Below are positions 15,827-22,586 of a stretch of DNA of 22,695 bases, piece after piece (position 1 is the first letter of the stretch; every line of letters starts with the position of its first letter). A program made the translations under genes and the position numbers. This stretch comes from JBMNCR01 sp049366695 (GTDB taxonomy: Bacteria; Bacillota; Clostridia; Eubacteriales; Alkalibacteraceae). The notes under the pieces were generated by a model. It worked only from the letters and a program-made list of their open reading frames with translations, did no database searches and had not been told where the DNA came from. The stretch is from assembly GCA_049366695.1 (NCBI GenBank), contig JBMNCR010000118.1, positions 1 through 22,695 on the forward strand, in the 5' to 3' direction.

Positions 15827-16312
15827 CTATAAAATACAATAATTCCCTTGACATTTAATTCTATTTAATTTCTTTTTGAACCTCAATTTATCTAAAATCG
15901 GAACTTCATAATCTATTGTAAAAATAATGTCCAGTTCATTGGAAATCAATTTTCCTACTAATTCTGAAATGGAACGCTCCACAAAAATCAATCTAATATC
16001 CTGATTTTTTTTTTGAAACTGCTCAATTTGAGGCCAGTAATCTTTGTCCGTCTTCATCGAATCCCGTTCACCTACTATAACGCTCCTTTGCTCCCGTTCA
16101 TACATCAAAAATGCCTTATCTACAGTTAGTTCCGCATTCTGAACCAGATTTCTCCATTCCTTGGCAAGAAGTTTCCCACTAGCCGTCAATTCCAGCTTCT
16201 TATTTTTTCTTTCAAACAGAGGAAGACCCAGGATGTTTTCCATAGAAGCAACGGATTTGCTTACCGCAGATTGAGTCGTATTCAAAATCTGTGATGTCAT
16301 AAGCTGTTGCAT
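15827..16312 (-). pseudogene. LysR-family regulator fragment
   Basis: It encodes 161 residues against about 300 for the family. The second half of the winged helix-turn-helix is clear (NTTQSAVSKSVASMENILGL, PLFERKNKKLELTASGK), as is the start of the ligand-binding domain (ISELVGKLISNELDIIFTID). The first helix, which normally precedes LNTTQSAVSK with about 20 more residues, is missing, because an in-frame TGA stands directly before the ATG. The effector domain stops early at 15827. Truncated at both ends, it probably no longer acts. No obvious target gene is next to it. Confidence 0.7.
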
Positions 16313-16401
16313 TCACATACGATTAGGAACATATTAATCTGATACAGACTTATATTCAAAAGACTATTTCTCGTCATATCCTATCGCTCCCCATCAAAAA
16401 A

Positions 16402-16469
16402 AGGAATTTTATAATTCCTCTTTTTCTTGTCATTCTAACATAATACTATTTAAAAACTTCGTAGTTTTT
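16402..16469. terminator. Two adjacent hairpins in the 16313-16719 gap
   Basis: AGGAATT (16402-16408) with AATTCCT (16413-16419), followed by CTTTTT, is a good plus-strand terminator with an A-run on the other side. AAAAACT (16452-16458) with AGTTTTT (16463-16469) around TCGT is a second. The rest of the 400-bp gap shows no gene. Confidence 0.5.
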
Positions 16470-16719
16470 GGAATATATACATTCCTATTTAGAAATTAAA
16501 AGCTACCCATAGATTAGACAGCATATCACCTTGGAAAGATGATCCATAAAATATTGCACTCCTCCGAAAGCATGATAGGATCGGCACATAAAATCAACTC
16601 AATATTGTGTTCTTTAACGTGGTATAATTAATTAGGCACTGAAATATAAGAATATACGTGCAATCTTCTATATGCTAAATCGATAAAATAAAATAAATTT
16701 TTGAGAGGATTACGAAAAA

Positions 16720-17253
16720 ATGATAACAAAAGAAGAAATTGAAAGTAAAATAACAAAATACCCTATATTGGAATATGCATTTTTTAACCCATCTGAACTC
16801 AACTTTTACCCAAATATACGAACTATCTGTAAAAGTGAATGTCCGCAGTATGGCAAATCATGGTCATGCCCTCCTGCAGTTGGAACATTGGATGAATGTA
16901 AGGCGAGATGCACAAAATATAAGAATGCCTTTATTTTTAGCACCATATCTGAAGTAAGTGATATTCTCAATATGGAAGAAATGCTATCAACTATAAGTGA
17001 ACATATCCAGATCGTAAATGAAATAAAACATAATGTTTTCAATAATGAAGAGGATGTACTTATTCTTACAGCAGAATCCTGCTCCATATGCGACGAATGC
17101 ACTTATCCTAATGGCCCTTGCAGACATCCGGAAAGCATGTATCCATGCATTGAAAGCCAAGCCATCATTGTCACAGAAATCTGTGAAAAACATAAAATGT
17201 CATTCTTCAATGGACACAACACAATAACATGGTTTTGTCTGATACTATATTAA
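16720..17253 (+). CDS. DUF2284 cysteine-rich metal-binding protein
   Basis: A 177-residue protein with two cysteine groups. Cys37, Cys41 and Cys50 lie in ICKSECPQYGKSWSCPP, with Cys60 and Cys64 after it. Cys121, 124, 127 and 134 lie in SCSICDECTYPNGPCRHPES, with Cys143 following. This arrangement, including the CPP and PCRHP motifs, is that of DUF2284 proteins, presumed to bind an Fe-S cluster or zinc. They often occur in anaerobes near corrinoid or methyl-transfer genes, which would suit this region, but their biochemical role is not established. It starts at an ATG with GAGAGG upstream. It is monocistronic, with no partner gene on either side. Soluble and probably cytoplasmic. Confidence 0.8.
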   Translation: MITKEEIESKITKYPILEYAFFNPSELNFYPNIRTICKSECPQYGKSWSCPPAVGTLDECKARCTKYKNAFIFSTISEVSDILNMEEMLSTISEHIQIVNEIKHNVFNNEEDVLILTAESCSICDECTYPNGPCRHPESMYPCIESQAIIVTEICEKHKMSFFNGHNTITWFCLILY

Positions 17254-17280
17254 AAATTTATCATAATCCATCAATTCTCT

Positions 17281-17312
17281 AACTAGAATCACTGGGAACT
17301 AGAATCACTGGG
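17281..17312. repeat. 16-bp tandem repeat at the left edge of the transposase unit
   Basis: The unit AACTAGAATCACTGGG occurs twice in tandem (17281-17296 and 17297-17312), running directly into the inverted end at 17311. It may be a duplicated element end or the trace of a repeated insertion. Confidence 0.6.
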
Positions 17313-18170
17313 GACGGTTCCTGTTGCTTACGGTCGCTTTATTGCAAGTTTATTTCATGAACCAAACTACTACTTATCTCTAGTAATTTTGAAATTTGTC
17401 TATGCGTAAGTTTTGTATTCGTTAACAACTTCTTTACTATTTCATGAAGATTAGTTTGATTTTTTATTATCTGTTTTCTTTTTGTTATACCTTTTTCTTC
17501 ACAGTACTCAGTTATCAATTCTTGAGCATTCTTTATTCTAATGTTTTCAATTGTTTCTTTTGTATCTAGGTATTCATACCTATCCTTTTTAACATGAAAA
17601 TTCTTAAATACTTCTTTATTATTTGAAAATAATTTCATTATAAATTCTTTTTGTTTTCTACTTATTATTTTAATATTTCTTAAATATTCATTATAACTAC
17701 TCCATGGGTAATTTTCTGCTTTTTCAACTATCTGAGCGGCTACTGGATTATTATGTACATATCTAATAACTTCGTTTAAATATATTTCACTAGTTATTAT
17801 TTCACTTTTATATCTATCTTGAAATACGTGTGCTACTCTATTATTCAAATAATTATATTTCATTGCATATCTAATATTTAATCTTTTTATTGCTTTTGAT
17901 AAATCAGTTATTTCGCATTTTGTTATAATATGAACATGATTATTCATAATACAATAAGCGACAATTTCTATTAATGCTTCTTCCTGATGTAGCAAACTCA
18001 AAAAAAATTTTTTTTGCTCGTCAAATTCAAAAATAGCTTCTGCATTATTACCTCTCATCATTATATGGTAATATCCTGTAGGACTTTTCGCTCTTGCTTG
18101 CCTCGCCATTGTTTTCACCTCTGTGTTAACTTTGTCGTAAGGTTCTATTGTAAGCAGTAGGAACCGTCCC
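17311..18170 (-). mobile_element. IS200/REP-type transposase unit with inverted ends
   Basis: Left end 17311-17331 and right end 18150-18170 are inverted repeats of each other, matching at 19 of 21 positions; both outer halves carry GGGACGGTTCCT. Between them lies a single intact Y1-type transposase gene. Elements of this class move as single strands and recognise imperfect palindromes at their ends. The right end abuts the truncated group II intron. Confidence 0.65.
17339..18109 (-). CDS. tnpA: Y1 (HUH) transposase, REP-associated/IS200-like
   Basis: The protein has 256 residues from the ATG at 18109, which has GAGGTG seven bases before it; the upstream ATG at 18118 overlaps that site. The N-terminus ARQARAKSPTGYYHIMMRGN, the metal-binding HUH motif in YCIMNNHVHII, HVFQDRYKSE and the catalytic-Tyr helix EIYLNEVIRYVHNNPVAAQI are all present. 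The C-terminal region carries a DnaA-like or HTH tail (LTHRQISKLLEISSSLVHEI). The enzyme nicks and joins single-stranded DNA by a tyrosine-phosphodiester intermediate. With motifs and frame intact it may be active. It is clearly different from the broken relative at 107-892. Confidence 0.9.
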   Translation of the reverse strand: MARQARAKSPTGYYHIMMRGNNAEAIFEFDEQKKFFLSLLHQEEALIEIVAYCIMNNHVHIITKCEITDLSKAIKRLNIRYAMKYNYLNNRVAHVFQDRYKSEIITSEIYLNEVIRYVHNNPVAAQIVEKAENYPWSSYNEYLRNIKIISRKQKEFIMKLFSNNKEVFKNFHVKKDRYEYLDTKETIENIRIKNAQELITEYCEEKGITKRKQIIKNQTNLHEIVKKLLTNTKLTHRQISKLLEISSSLVHEINLQ

Positions 18171-18664
18171 TACTGCTTCTTTCAGAATCTTCATCAATAG
18201 TTCAACTTGATCTGCCCCCATGCTTGCATCGATACTCTCTTCCTCATGGTTTGCATCACTCGAAATTCTCTCTTAACAGCAAGCCGTGGGTTCACACGCT
18301 CCATACAAATGCCTATGCTAAGTTCATGCCACCTATGTGCTGCCTACCGTCTAGTCAGTAAACAGGCTTCTTCTAGCCTAATCCTAGGCTATATCTCAAA
18401 ACCTGGTTTTGATTGAATTTGTATAGGGATCTCGACACTTTCGTAAGTAGTTCACAGGTCTTTCATCTCTTTAGTATTCACATACCAGTTTTTATACTCA
18501 CTTTTCACTAACGCTCAGTACCGTAGCTTTTGTCTACAGCAACCTTAGGATAGTTTGAAATCACCACCTGTATGGCGAATTCGGTGAAGCCCTTCACCTT
18601 CACTTGTATAGCATAGCTATTTTCAAGTAATATTAATTACTAGGACTTCCCCTTCGTGTTGCAC
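18171..18664 (-). mobile_element. 5' part of a group II intron, truncated
   Basis: On the minus strand the segment starts with GTGCAACACGAAGG (5' at 18664), like the GUGYG start of group II introns. About 440 bases of GC-richer, structured sequence follow, much less AT-rich than its surroundings. It ends with an open frame, SIDASMGADQVELLMKIL, resembling the N-terminus of an intron-encoded reverse transcriptase. The frame is cut after about 18-30 codons by the transposase unit at 18170. The reverse transcriptase body and domains IV-VI are absent. It could still be another structured element, but intron is the best reading. Confidence 0.55.
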
Positions 18665-18670
18665 GAAACA

Positions 18671-19018
18671 TGTCCCTAATAATTAAGTTTATATAAAGCA
18701 GAAGAATTATTACATACTAATAAGGGGTGACTTCAAAAAGTGTCAATTCTTTACCTACAGAACAATATTAACTATTCGTATATTCTTGAATTAAATAAAA
18801 TATTTTATGAGGTTAAACGTTATGTTTCCAATATTGCGCTTTACCAGTGTTTCCTAAAATTCCTTCATTCCATTCTTAATCCACATTAATCACATTTATA
18901 TTTGCCCACGCTGTTAAATTTAATTAAATATTTATTTTACAGTTTTACTTTTATGGAGGCTTTTATTTCAATCCACATTAAGATTTTCGCTAATATTTTT
19001 TTATGACAAGTATCCTTG
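18671..19018. other. Intergenic, nothing recognised
   Basis: This AT-rich stretch lies between the intron's 5' exon side and the MFS stop. The sequence AATCCACATTAA-like occurs twice (about 18880 and 18970). No gene, RNA or terminator is clear. Confidence 0.35.
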
Positions 19019-20248
19019 TTAATTAGAAGTTTTTTTTGTTGTTCTTACAACTTGTAATAGCAAAACAATTACTAACGGCACAAGTATATAACCACCATAT
19101 AAGCCTATATTATAAGATTCAGTCGTGTCATAAACGTATCCCCATATAGGTGTACCTATAGTCATTCCTACTGCTCCAGCTGTACCGATTATGCCATAAA
19201 TTTTAGAATAATCTTTTTCTCCGAAAACTAAATTTGTCATCAATGGTGGTAGCACAGATATGCTTCCTGTTCCAAAAGAAAATAAAATCATACCTATGAC
19301 AAGTAGTAAATAACCGTTTGAATTTGATAAAAATATAAATGCTCCTAAAAACAATCCATAACATAGGATCACTGTAGCTTTAGATCCTAGCTTATCATGA
19401 AACACTCCCGCTATTATTTTAGCAGCTATCATAGAGAGCATATAAACAGACATTAACGCTCCACCACTAACTGATGATAATCCTCTTTCAGTAAAAAATG
19501 CCGGTATATGTTGATAAAAAGAGACTAAAATCGCTAACATAATAAAGCCAATATAAATCATGTAAAATTCTTTTGACTTAATTGCCTTTGAAAATTCAGT
19601 TCCTTCTTCAACTATGCCCTCTAAATTACTTTCATTGATTGTTTTTTTAACATCTCCATATGCTAAAAGACCTGATGAACCGGGACTATCTTTCACTAAA
19701 ACAAGTGACAAAAGAACCGTTAAAATAAAAAAAGCACCTGCTAAAAATAAGTATCCATTTCTCCATCCAATATTTGTTATCAATATTGGCATTATCACAC
19801 CAAGCAGAGCTCCACCTATTCCTGAAGCCGACATGGCAATCCCCATAAACAACCCTTTTTTAGTCTTAAACCAATTGTTAATTAAGAAAACTGCTCCTAA
19901 TATAGTAGCTGCAGGTAACATGAGTCCTATTATTGCTCCCGCTATATAAAACGATAGTAGGGTCGTGGAATAACCTAGTAAGATCAATCCAATTGTACAA
20001 ATTGTTCCACCAATCATAATCAACTTTTTAGGACCAAATTTTGCAAATATATTCCCTAAAATAGGCATGCTAAAAATTTGCACGAAGGTCATAACACTTA
20101 CATACATGGTAAAACCTGATCTTGTATAACCCAAATCCAATGTTACAGGTTCAACAAAAAAACTAAGCGCGGTATTGACAGATGCTGCTACCATTAATAA
20201 ACAAGCACTTGTAAAAACCATCCAGTGTCTTAAACTATTATTGCTCAA
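19019..20248 (-). CDS. MFS transporter (oxalate/formate antiporter-like group)
   Basis: A 409-residue protein with 12 predicted transmembrane helices. The N-terminus SLRHWMVFTSACLLMVAASV and the segment FFVEPVTLDLGYTRSGFTMY are typical of the OFA/monocarboxylate branch. The loop-2/3 sequence NIFAKFGPKKLIMIGG and the central cytoplasmic loop (about residues 185-220) fit an MFS fold. The start is TTG with GGGAG seven to eight bases upstream. It follows URO-D gene 3 and microprotein C on the same strand, after a 187-bp gap holding a large RNA-like hairpin structure. It probably carries an organic anion or aromatic acid related to that module; the substrate cannot be read from the sequence. Confidence 0.85.
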   Translation of the reverse strand: MSNNSLRHWMVFTSACLLMVAASVNTALSFFVEPVTLDLGYTRSGFTMYVSVMTFVQIFSMPILGNIFAKFGPKKLIMIGGTICTIGLILLGYSTTLLSFYIAGAIIGLMLPAATILGAVFLINNWFKTKKGLFMGIAMSASGIGGALLGVIMPILITNIGWRNGYLFLAGAFFILTVLLSLVLVKDSPGSSGLLAYGDVKKTINESNLEGIVEEGTEFSKAIKSKEFYMIYIGFIMLAILVSFYQHIPAFFTERGLSSVSGGALMSVYMLSMIAAKIIAGVFHDKLGSKATVILCYGLFLGAFIFLSNSNGYLLLVIGMILFSFGTGSISVLPPLMTNLVFGEKDYSKIYGIIGTAGAVGMTIGTPIWGYVYDTTESYNIGLYGGYILVPLVIVLLLQVVRTTKKTSN

Positions 20249-20347
20249 ATTATCACTCCCGATTCTTAAACTACTTTGAAAATAATTACATGTTAATAAG
20301 TAAAGTTGAAAATATCATATTTAACTTTACTCTATTTATCTCTAAAA

Positions 20348-20437
20348 CAATAAGCCAAACGGCTGCTTGCAGACATTTGGCGACTGTCCACGTAACGAAG
20401 TAGAAACTCGCAAAGCGTGTTTCTACTTCGGCTTATT
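20348..20437 (-). ncRNA. Highly structured 90-nt element between microprotein C and the MFS gene
   Basis: Outer arms AATAAGCC and GGCTTATT close a possible three-way junction. One branch is an almost perfect hairpin: CGAAGTAGAAAC (20396-20407) with GTTTCTACTTCG (20419-20430), continued by CGC-AAA-GCG inside. The other branch has GCCAAA/TTTGGC arms with an inner CTGC-TT-GCAG. The outer arm overlaps the microprotein stop codon. It may be an attenuator or partial terminator, an mRNA processing site, or a small palindromic mobile element. No known riboswitch class was recognised. Confidence 0.5.
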
Positions 20438-20603
20438 ACTGTTGAATTGCCATACTCACAAAAGAAACCATAAATCCTTCCCTATGCTCTTTTGGCAGCA
20501 TTTCTAAAGCATCTGTACATTCTTGCCACCACTCATCCGTAAATGATGTTTTTTCTTCTAGCTTTTGCATTCTTGATATCCAGTTATTCATTTCACTTTC
20601 CAT
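20436..20603 (-). CDS. URO-D-associated microprotein C (55 aa)
   Basis: A 55-codon ORF with a strong AAAGGAGG ribosome binding site starts 15 bases after URO-D gene 3 stops. The N-terminal part is longer than in microproteins A and B and carries a Trp pair (TDEWWQECTDALE). The C-terminal part holds the shared motif MLPKEHREGFMVSFVSMAI. The Leu-Pro, the Gly-Phe and the hydrophobic end align with A (2481-2615) and B (5631-5756). Position immediately behind a URO-D gene is the same in all three. Function is unknown; a small partner of the URO-D protein is the simplest idea. Confidence 0.7.
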   Translation of the reverse strand: MESEMNNWISRMQKLEEKTSFTDEWWQECTDALEMLPKEHREGFMVSFVSMAIQQ

Positions 20604-20618
20604 TTTTTAATACCTCCT

Positions 20619-21755
20619 TTAAAGTTTATAATTTTTTACAAAATCATTAACCGCTAATAAATTTTCTCTTTTACAATCGTTTTTAAAGGACATCATCTTA
20701 TTTTGACTTAGTATAAATCCTTCTCCTAACTCTTCAATAAGTCTTTTGGCTTGATCAACACATTTTTCAGGTGTTCCATAGCCAAGAAGTTCCGTGTTCA
20801 TTCCTCCTGCTAAACATATGTTAGGCATTTTCTTTCGCGCCTCAAAAATATCATCCAGTTCTAAATGCAACACCACATGTCCCTTAGGAATATCGGCAAA
20901 GAACTCAGCAAATCTAAGCATCGTACTCTCACAAAATATATAGATTGTTTTGTCTTGTTCTACTACTTTGTCTATGTACTTCCTAAGTATTGGCCAGTAC
21001 ACTTTTTCGAACTGTTTTACATTTAACATACTATACCCTAATAATGCAGTATATATATCTGTTACATACATGCTTGAATCTGAAGCCAGTGCTGAATCTA
21101 TTGCATTTTCAATGTATACTTCATAATAAGCATCCATAGCCTCGATTAATTCTTGCTGATGTCTTCTTACATCTAAAGAGAGCTCTTTAATACCCCTAGC
21201 AGCACTGTTAAAAAATTCATAAGGAGTCAAAATGGCCGCTGTCATATCAAATACTGCCGGTCTATTATATTCTTTTGTAAATTTTTCTGTCATATTTTGA
21301 GCATATTGTCCGAATGCAAAATAAGCCCCTATAGATTCCATCATTTCCTTAGCCCCGACATTTGGAAATTTTCTTTGAAATAATATTTTACTGAAGGCTA
21401 TGGGATCCTTGGCAATATCTTTGTACTCTTCCGCTGACATTAAGACATGATCGTATGCATTAATGGAATCCGTTTCCTCATTAAAAACATGAAAACCACC
21501 ACCTAAAGCATCAGTTACAGCTAAAGGATTTCTAGTCCCTAAATCCATGTAAGCGTCAAAATCATACCTTTCGTGAAAATCACAAGTAAGCTTTTCCATC
21601 TTGTTAAAATCATACAAAGATTCTTTAAAAGAAAATTCGGAGTCACAAATTTTCCACGTGAAAAAATTTGAGAGATTGGGGATGCTTTTGGGCTTTTTAA
21701 AACTAATTGCATCTTTAAATAATTTTACTTTTTCGTTATACTCATCTGAATACAC
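20619..21755 (-). CDS. URO-D family (corrinoid methyltransferase-like) protein 3
   Basis: The protein has 378 residues from the GTG at 21755, which has AAAGGGG eight bases upstream; the ATG at 21773 lies just before that site and is not favoured. This start also matches the N-terminus of URO-D protein 1. Shared segments are LDVRRHQQEL, QFEKVYWPILRKYIDKVVE, FCESTMLRFAEFFADIPKGH, AGGMNTELLGYGTPEKCVD and DCKRENLLAVNDFVKNY. Glu276 takes the place of the zinc-binding H-x-C of MtaA/MtbA, and Glu299 is 23 positions later. It is closer to URO-D 1 than to URO-D 2. First gene of a unit with microprotein C and probably the MFS transporter; control by the divergent TetR-4 is strongly suggested by two operators. 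Substrate unknown. Confidence 0.8.
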   Translation of the reverse strand: MYSDEYNEKVKLFKDAISFKKPKSIPNLSNFFTWKICDSEFSFKESLYDFNKMEKLTCDFHERYDFDAYMDLGTRNPLAVTDALGGGFHVFNEETDSINAYDHVLMSAEEYKDIAKDPIAFSKILFQRKFPNVGAKEMMESIGAYFAFGQYAQNMTEKFTKEYNRPAVFDMTAAILTPYEFFNSAARGIKELSLDVRRHQQELIEAMDAYYEVYIENAIDSALASDSSMYVTDIYTALLGYSMLNVKQFEKVYWPILRKYIDKVVEQDKTIYIFCESTMLRFAEFFADIPKGHVVLHLELDDIFEARKKMPNICLAGGMNTELLGYGTPEKCVDQAKRLIEELGEGFILSQNKMMSFKNDCKRENLLAVNDFVKNYKL

Positions 21756-21799
21756 TGTTAAAACCCCTTTCATAATTGAAATATTGTTTATTTTTACTA

Positions 21800-21841
21800 A
21801 CTTAACATGTTAAGTATATAGCGGATCATTTTCGATGTCAA
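21800..21841 (-). promoter_or_regulatory. Promoter of URO-D gene 3 with operator O1
   Basis: -35 TTGACA (21836-21841), a 17-bp spacer and -10 TATACT (21813-21818) on the minus strand: near consensus. The perfect 16-bp palindrome ACTTAACATGTTAAGT (21800-21815) overlaps the -10, so a bound repressor would block the polymerase. Confidence 0.75.
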
Positions 21842-21846
21842 CCTTT

Positions 21847-21862
21847 TTTTAACATGTTAAGT
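21847..21862. promoter_or_regulatory. Operator O2, second copy of the palindrome
   Basis: TTTTAACATGTTAAGT matches O1 at 14 of 16 positions and keeps the perfect TTAACATGTTAA core (21849-21860). It lies between the two divergent -35 boxes, centred 47 bp from O1. Confidence 0.7.
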
Positions 21863-21870
21863 TTATAAAT

Positions 21871-21900
21871 TTGATATATACTGCTCTCAAATGATATAAT
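21871..21900 (+). promoter_or_regulatory. Promoter of tetR-4, predicted leaderless
   Basis: -35 TTGATA (21871-21876), an 18-bp spacer and -10 TATAAT (21895-21900). The tetR-4 ATG is at 21907, six bases after the -10, so transcription should start at or next to the A of the ATG. Confidence 0.6.
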
Positions 21901-21906
21901 CTATTC

Positions 21907-22560
21907 ATGAAAAATATTAATACTACAAAAAAAGAAAAAATACTGAATACCTCACAACATCTTTTTTATGAAAATGGCTTTAATAACACTTCTTTTGAAG
22001 AAATTGCTGTATATTGTAATATAACAAAACCACTAATTTCCTATCACTTTGGCTCTAAAGCTAAACTAGGTGGCAATATCTTTGGAAAATATTCAAAAGA
22101 AATGTCGGATTTATTTTTTGAAAAGGTTTACGCTAATTTTACTGGTACAAAAATCATTGACATTGTTGCAGCTTTTTCTTTAATGCAACTAAAGTATTAC
22201 CGCCATGATGAAAAAGCATTTAGATTTTATGATGAATTTTTTAATAGTTCTTTTGCCGATGTAACCGTTGGAATAGAAGATTTTTATAAAATGCATAATC
22301 GAATGGCAGGTAAAAAATATTCTAAGGAAGAACTTCATATGATTTACATCGGTTCAAATTATGCAGCAAGGGGGTTAATTTATCACTTCATTACAGGAAA
22401 TATCACGTGTTCAGAAGAACAGTTTGAACTTTATTACTTAGAAAATAGCTTCTGGAAGTTTGATATCGATGAAATTAAATTGGAAAAAATTCACAAAAAA
22501 GCTAAGGAAATTTCGGAAAATATTTCTATCAATTTTTTAACCGATTTTAAGTGGAACTAA
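21907..22560 (+). CDS. TetR/AcrR-family transcriptional regulator 4
   Basis: A 217-residue TetR protein. The DNA-binding domain reads EKILNTSQHLFYENGFNNTS, then FEEIAVYCNITKPLISYHFG, with YHFGSKAKLGGNIF completing the signature. The C-terminal region is helical with several aromatic clusters (FRFYDEFFNSSF, LYYLENSFWKFD). There is no Shine-Dalgarno before the ATG, and the -10 box is only six bases away, so it is probably translated from a leaderless mRNA. It is divergent from URO-D gene 3, with two copies of a TTAACATGTTAA palindrome between, and should repress both itself and that module. Same size class as the regulators of modules 1 and 2. Confidence 0.9.
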   Translation: MKNINTTKKEKILNTSQHLFYENGFNNTSFEEIAVYCNITKPLISYHFGSKAKLGGNIFGKYSKEMSDLFFEKVYANFTGTKIIDIVAAFSLMQLKYYRHDEKAFRFYDEFFNSSFADVTVGIEDFYKMHNRMAGKKYSKEELHMIYIGSNYAARGLIYHFITGNITCSEEQFELYYLENSFWKFDIDEIKLEKIHKKAKEISENISINFLTDFKWN

Positions 22561-22586
22561 AATATTTTTAAAAATATTCTTTTTTG
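22561..22586 (+). terminator. Terminator of tetR-4
   Basis: The 18-bp palindrome AATATTTTTAAAAATATT followed by CTTTTTT comes directly after the stop codon. The stem is all A/T and therefore weak. Further on, CCTATTC (22623-22629) pairs with GAATAGG (22655-22661), but nothing else is recognised up to the window end. Confidence 0.45.

Noticed and set aside
16530..16600. Possible leader peptide or T-box before the DUF2284 gene
   Set aside because: A 14-codon minus-strand ORF with a distant GGAGG was seen, but no T-box motif, specifier hairpin or terminator arrangement could be supported.
2627..21755. URO-D genes as heme biosynthesis HemE
   Set aside because: There are three divergent copies with TetR regulators and accessory genes and no other heme or tetrapyrrole genes. 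The N-terminal segments do not resemble HemE, so the methyltransferase-like branch fits better.
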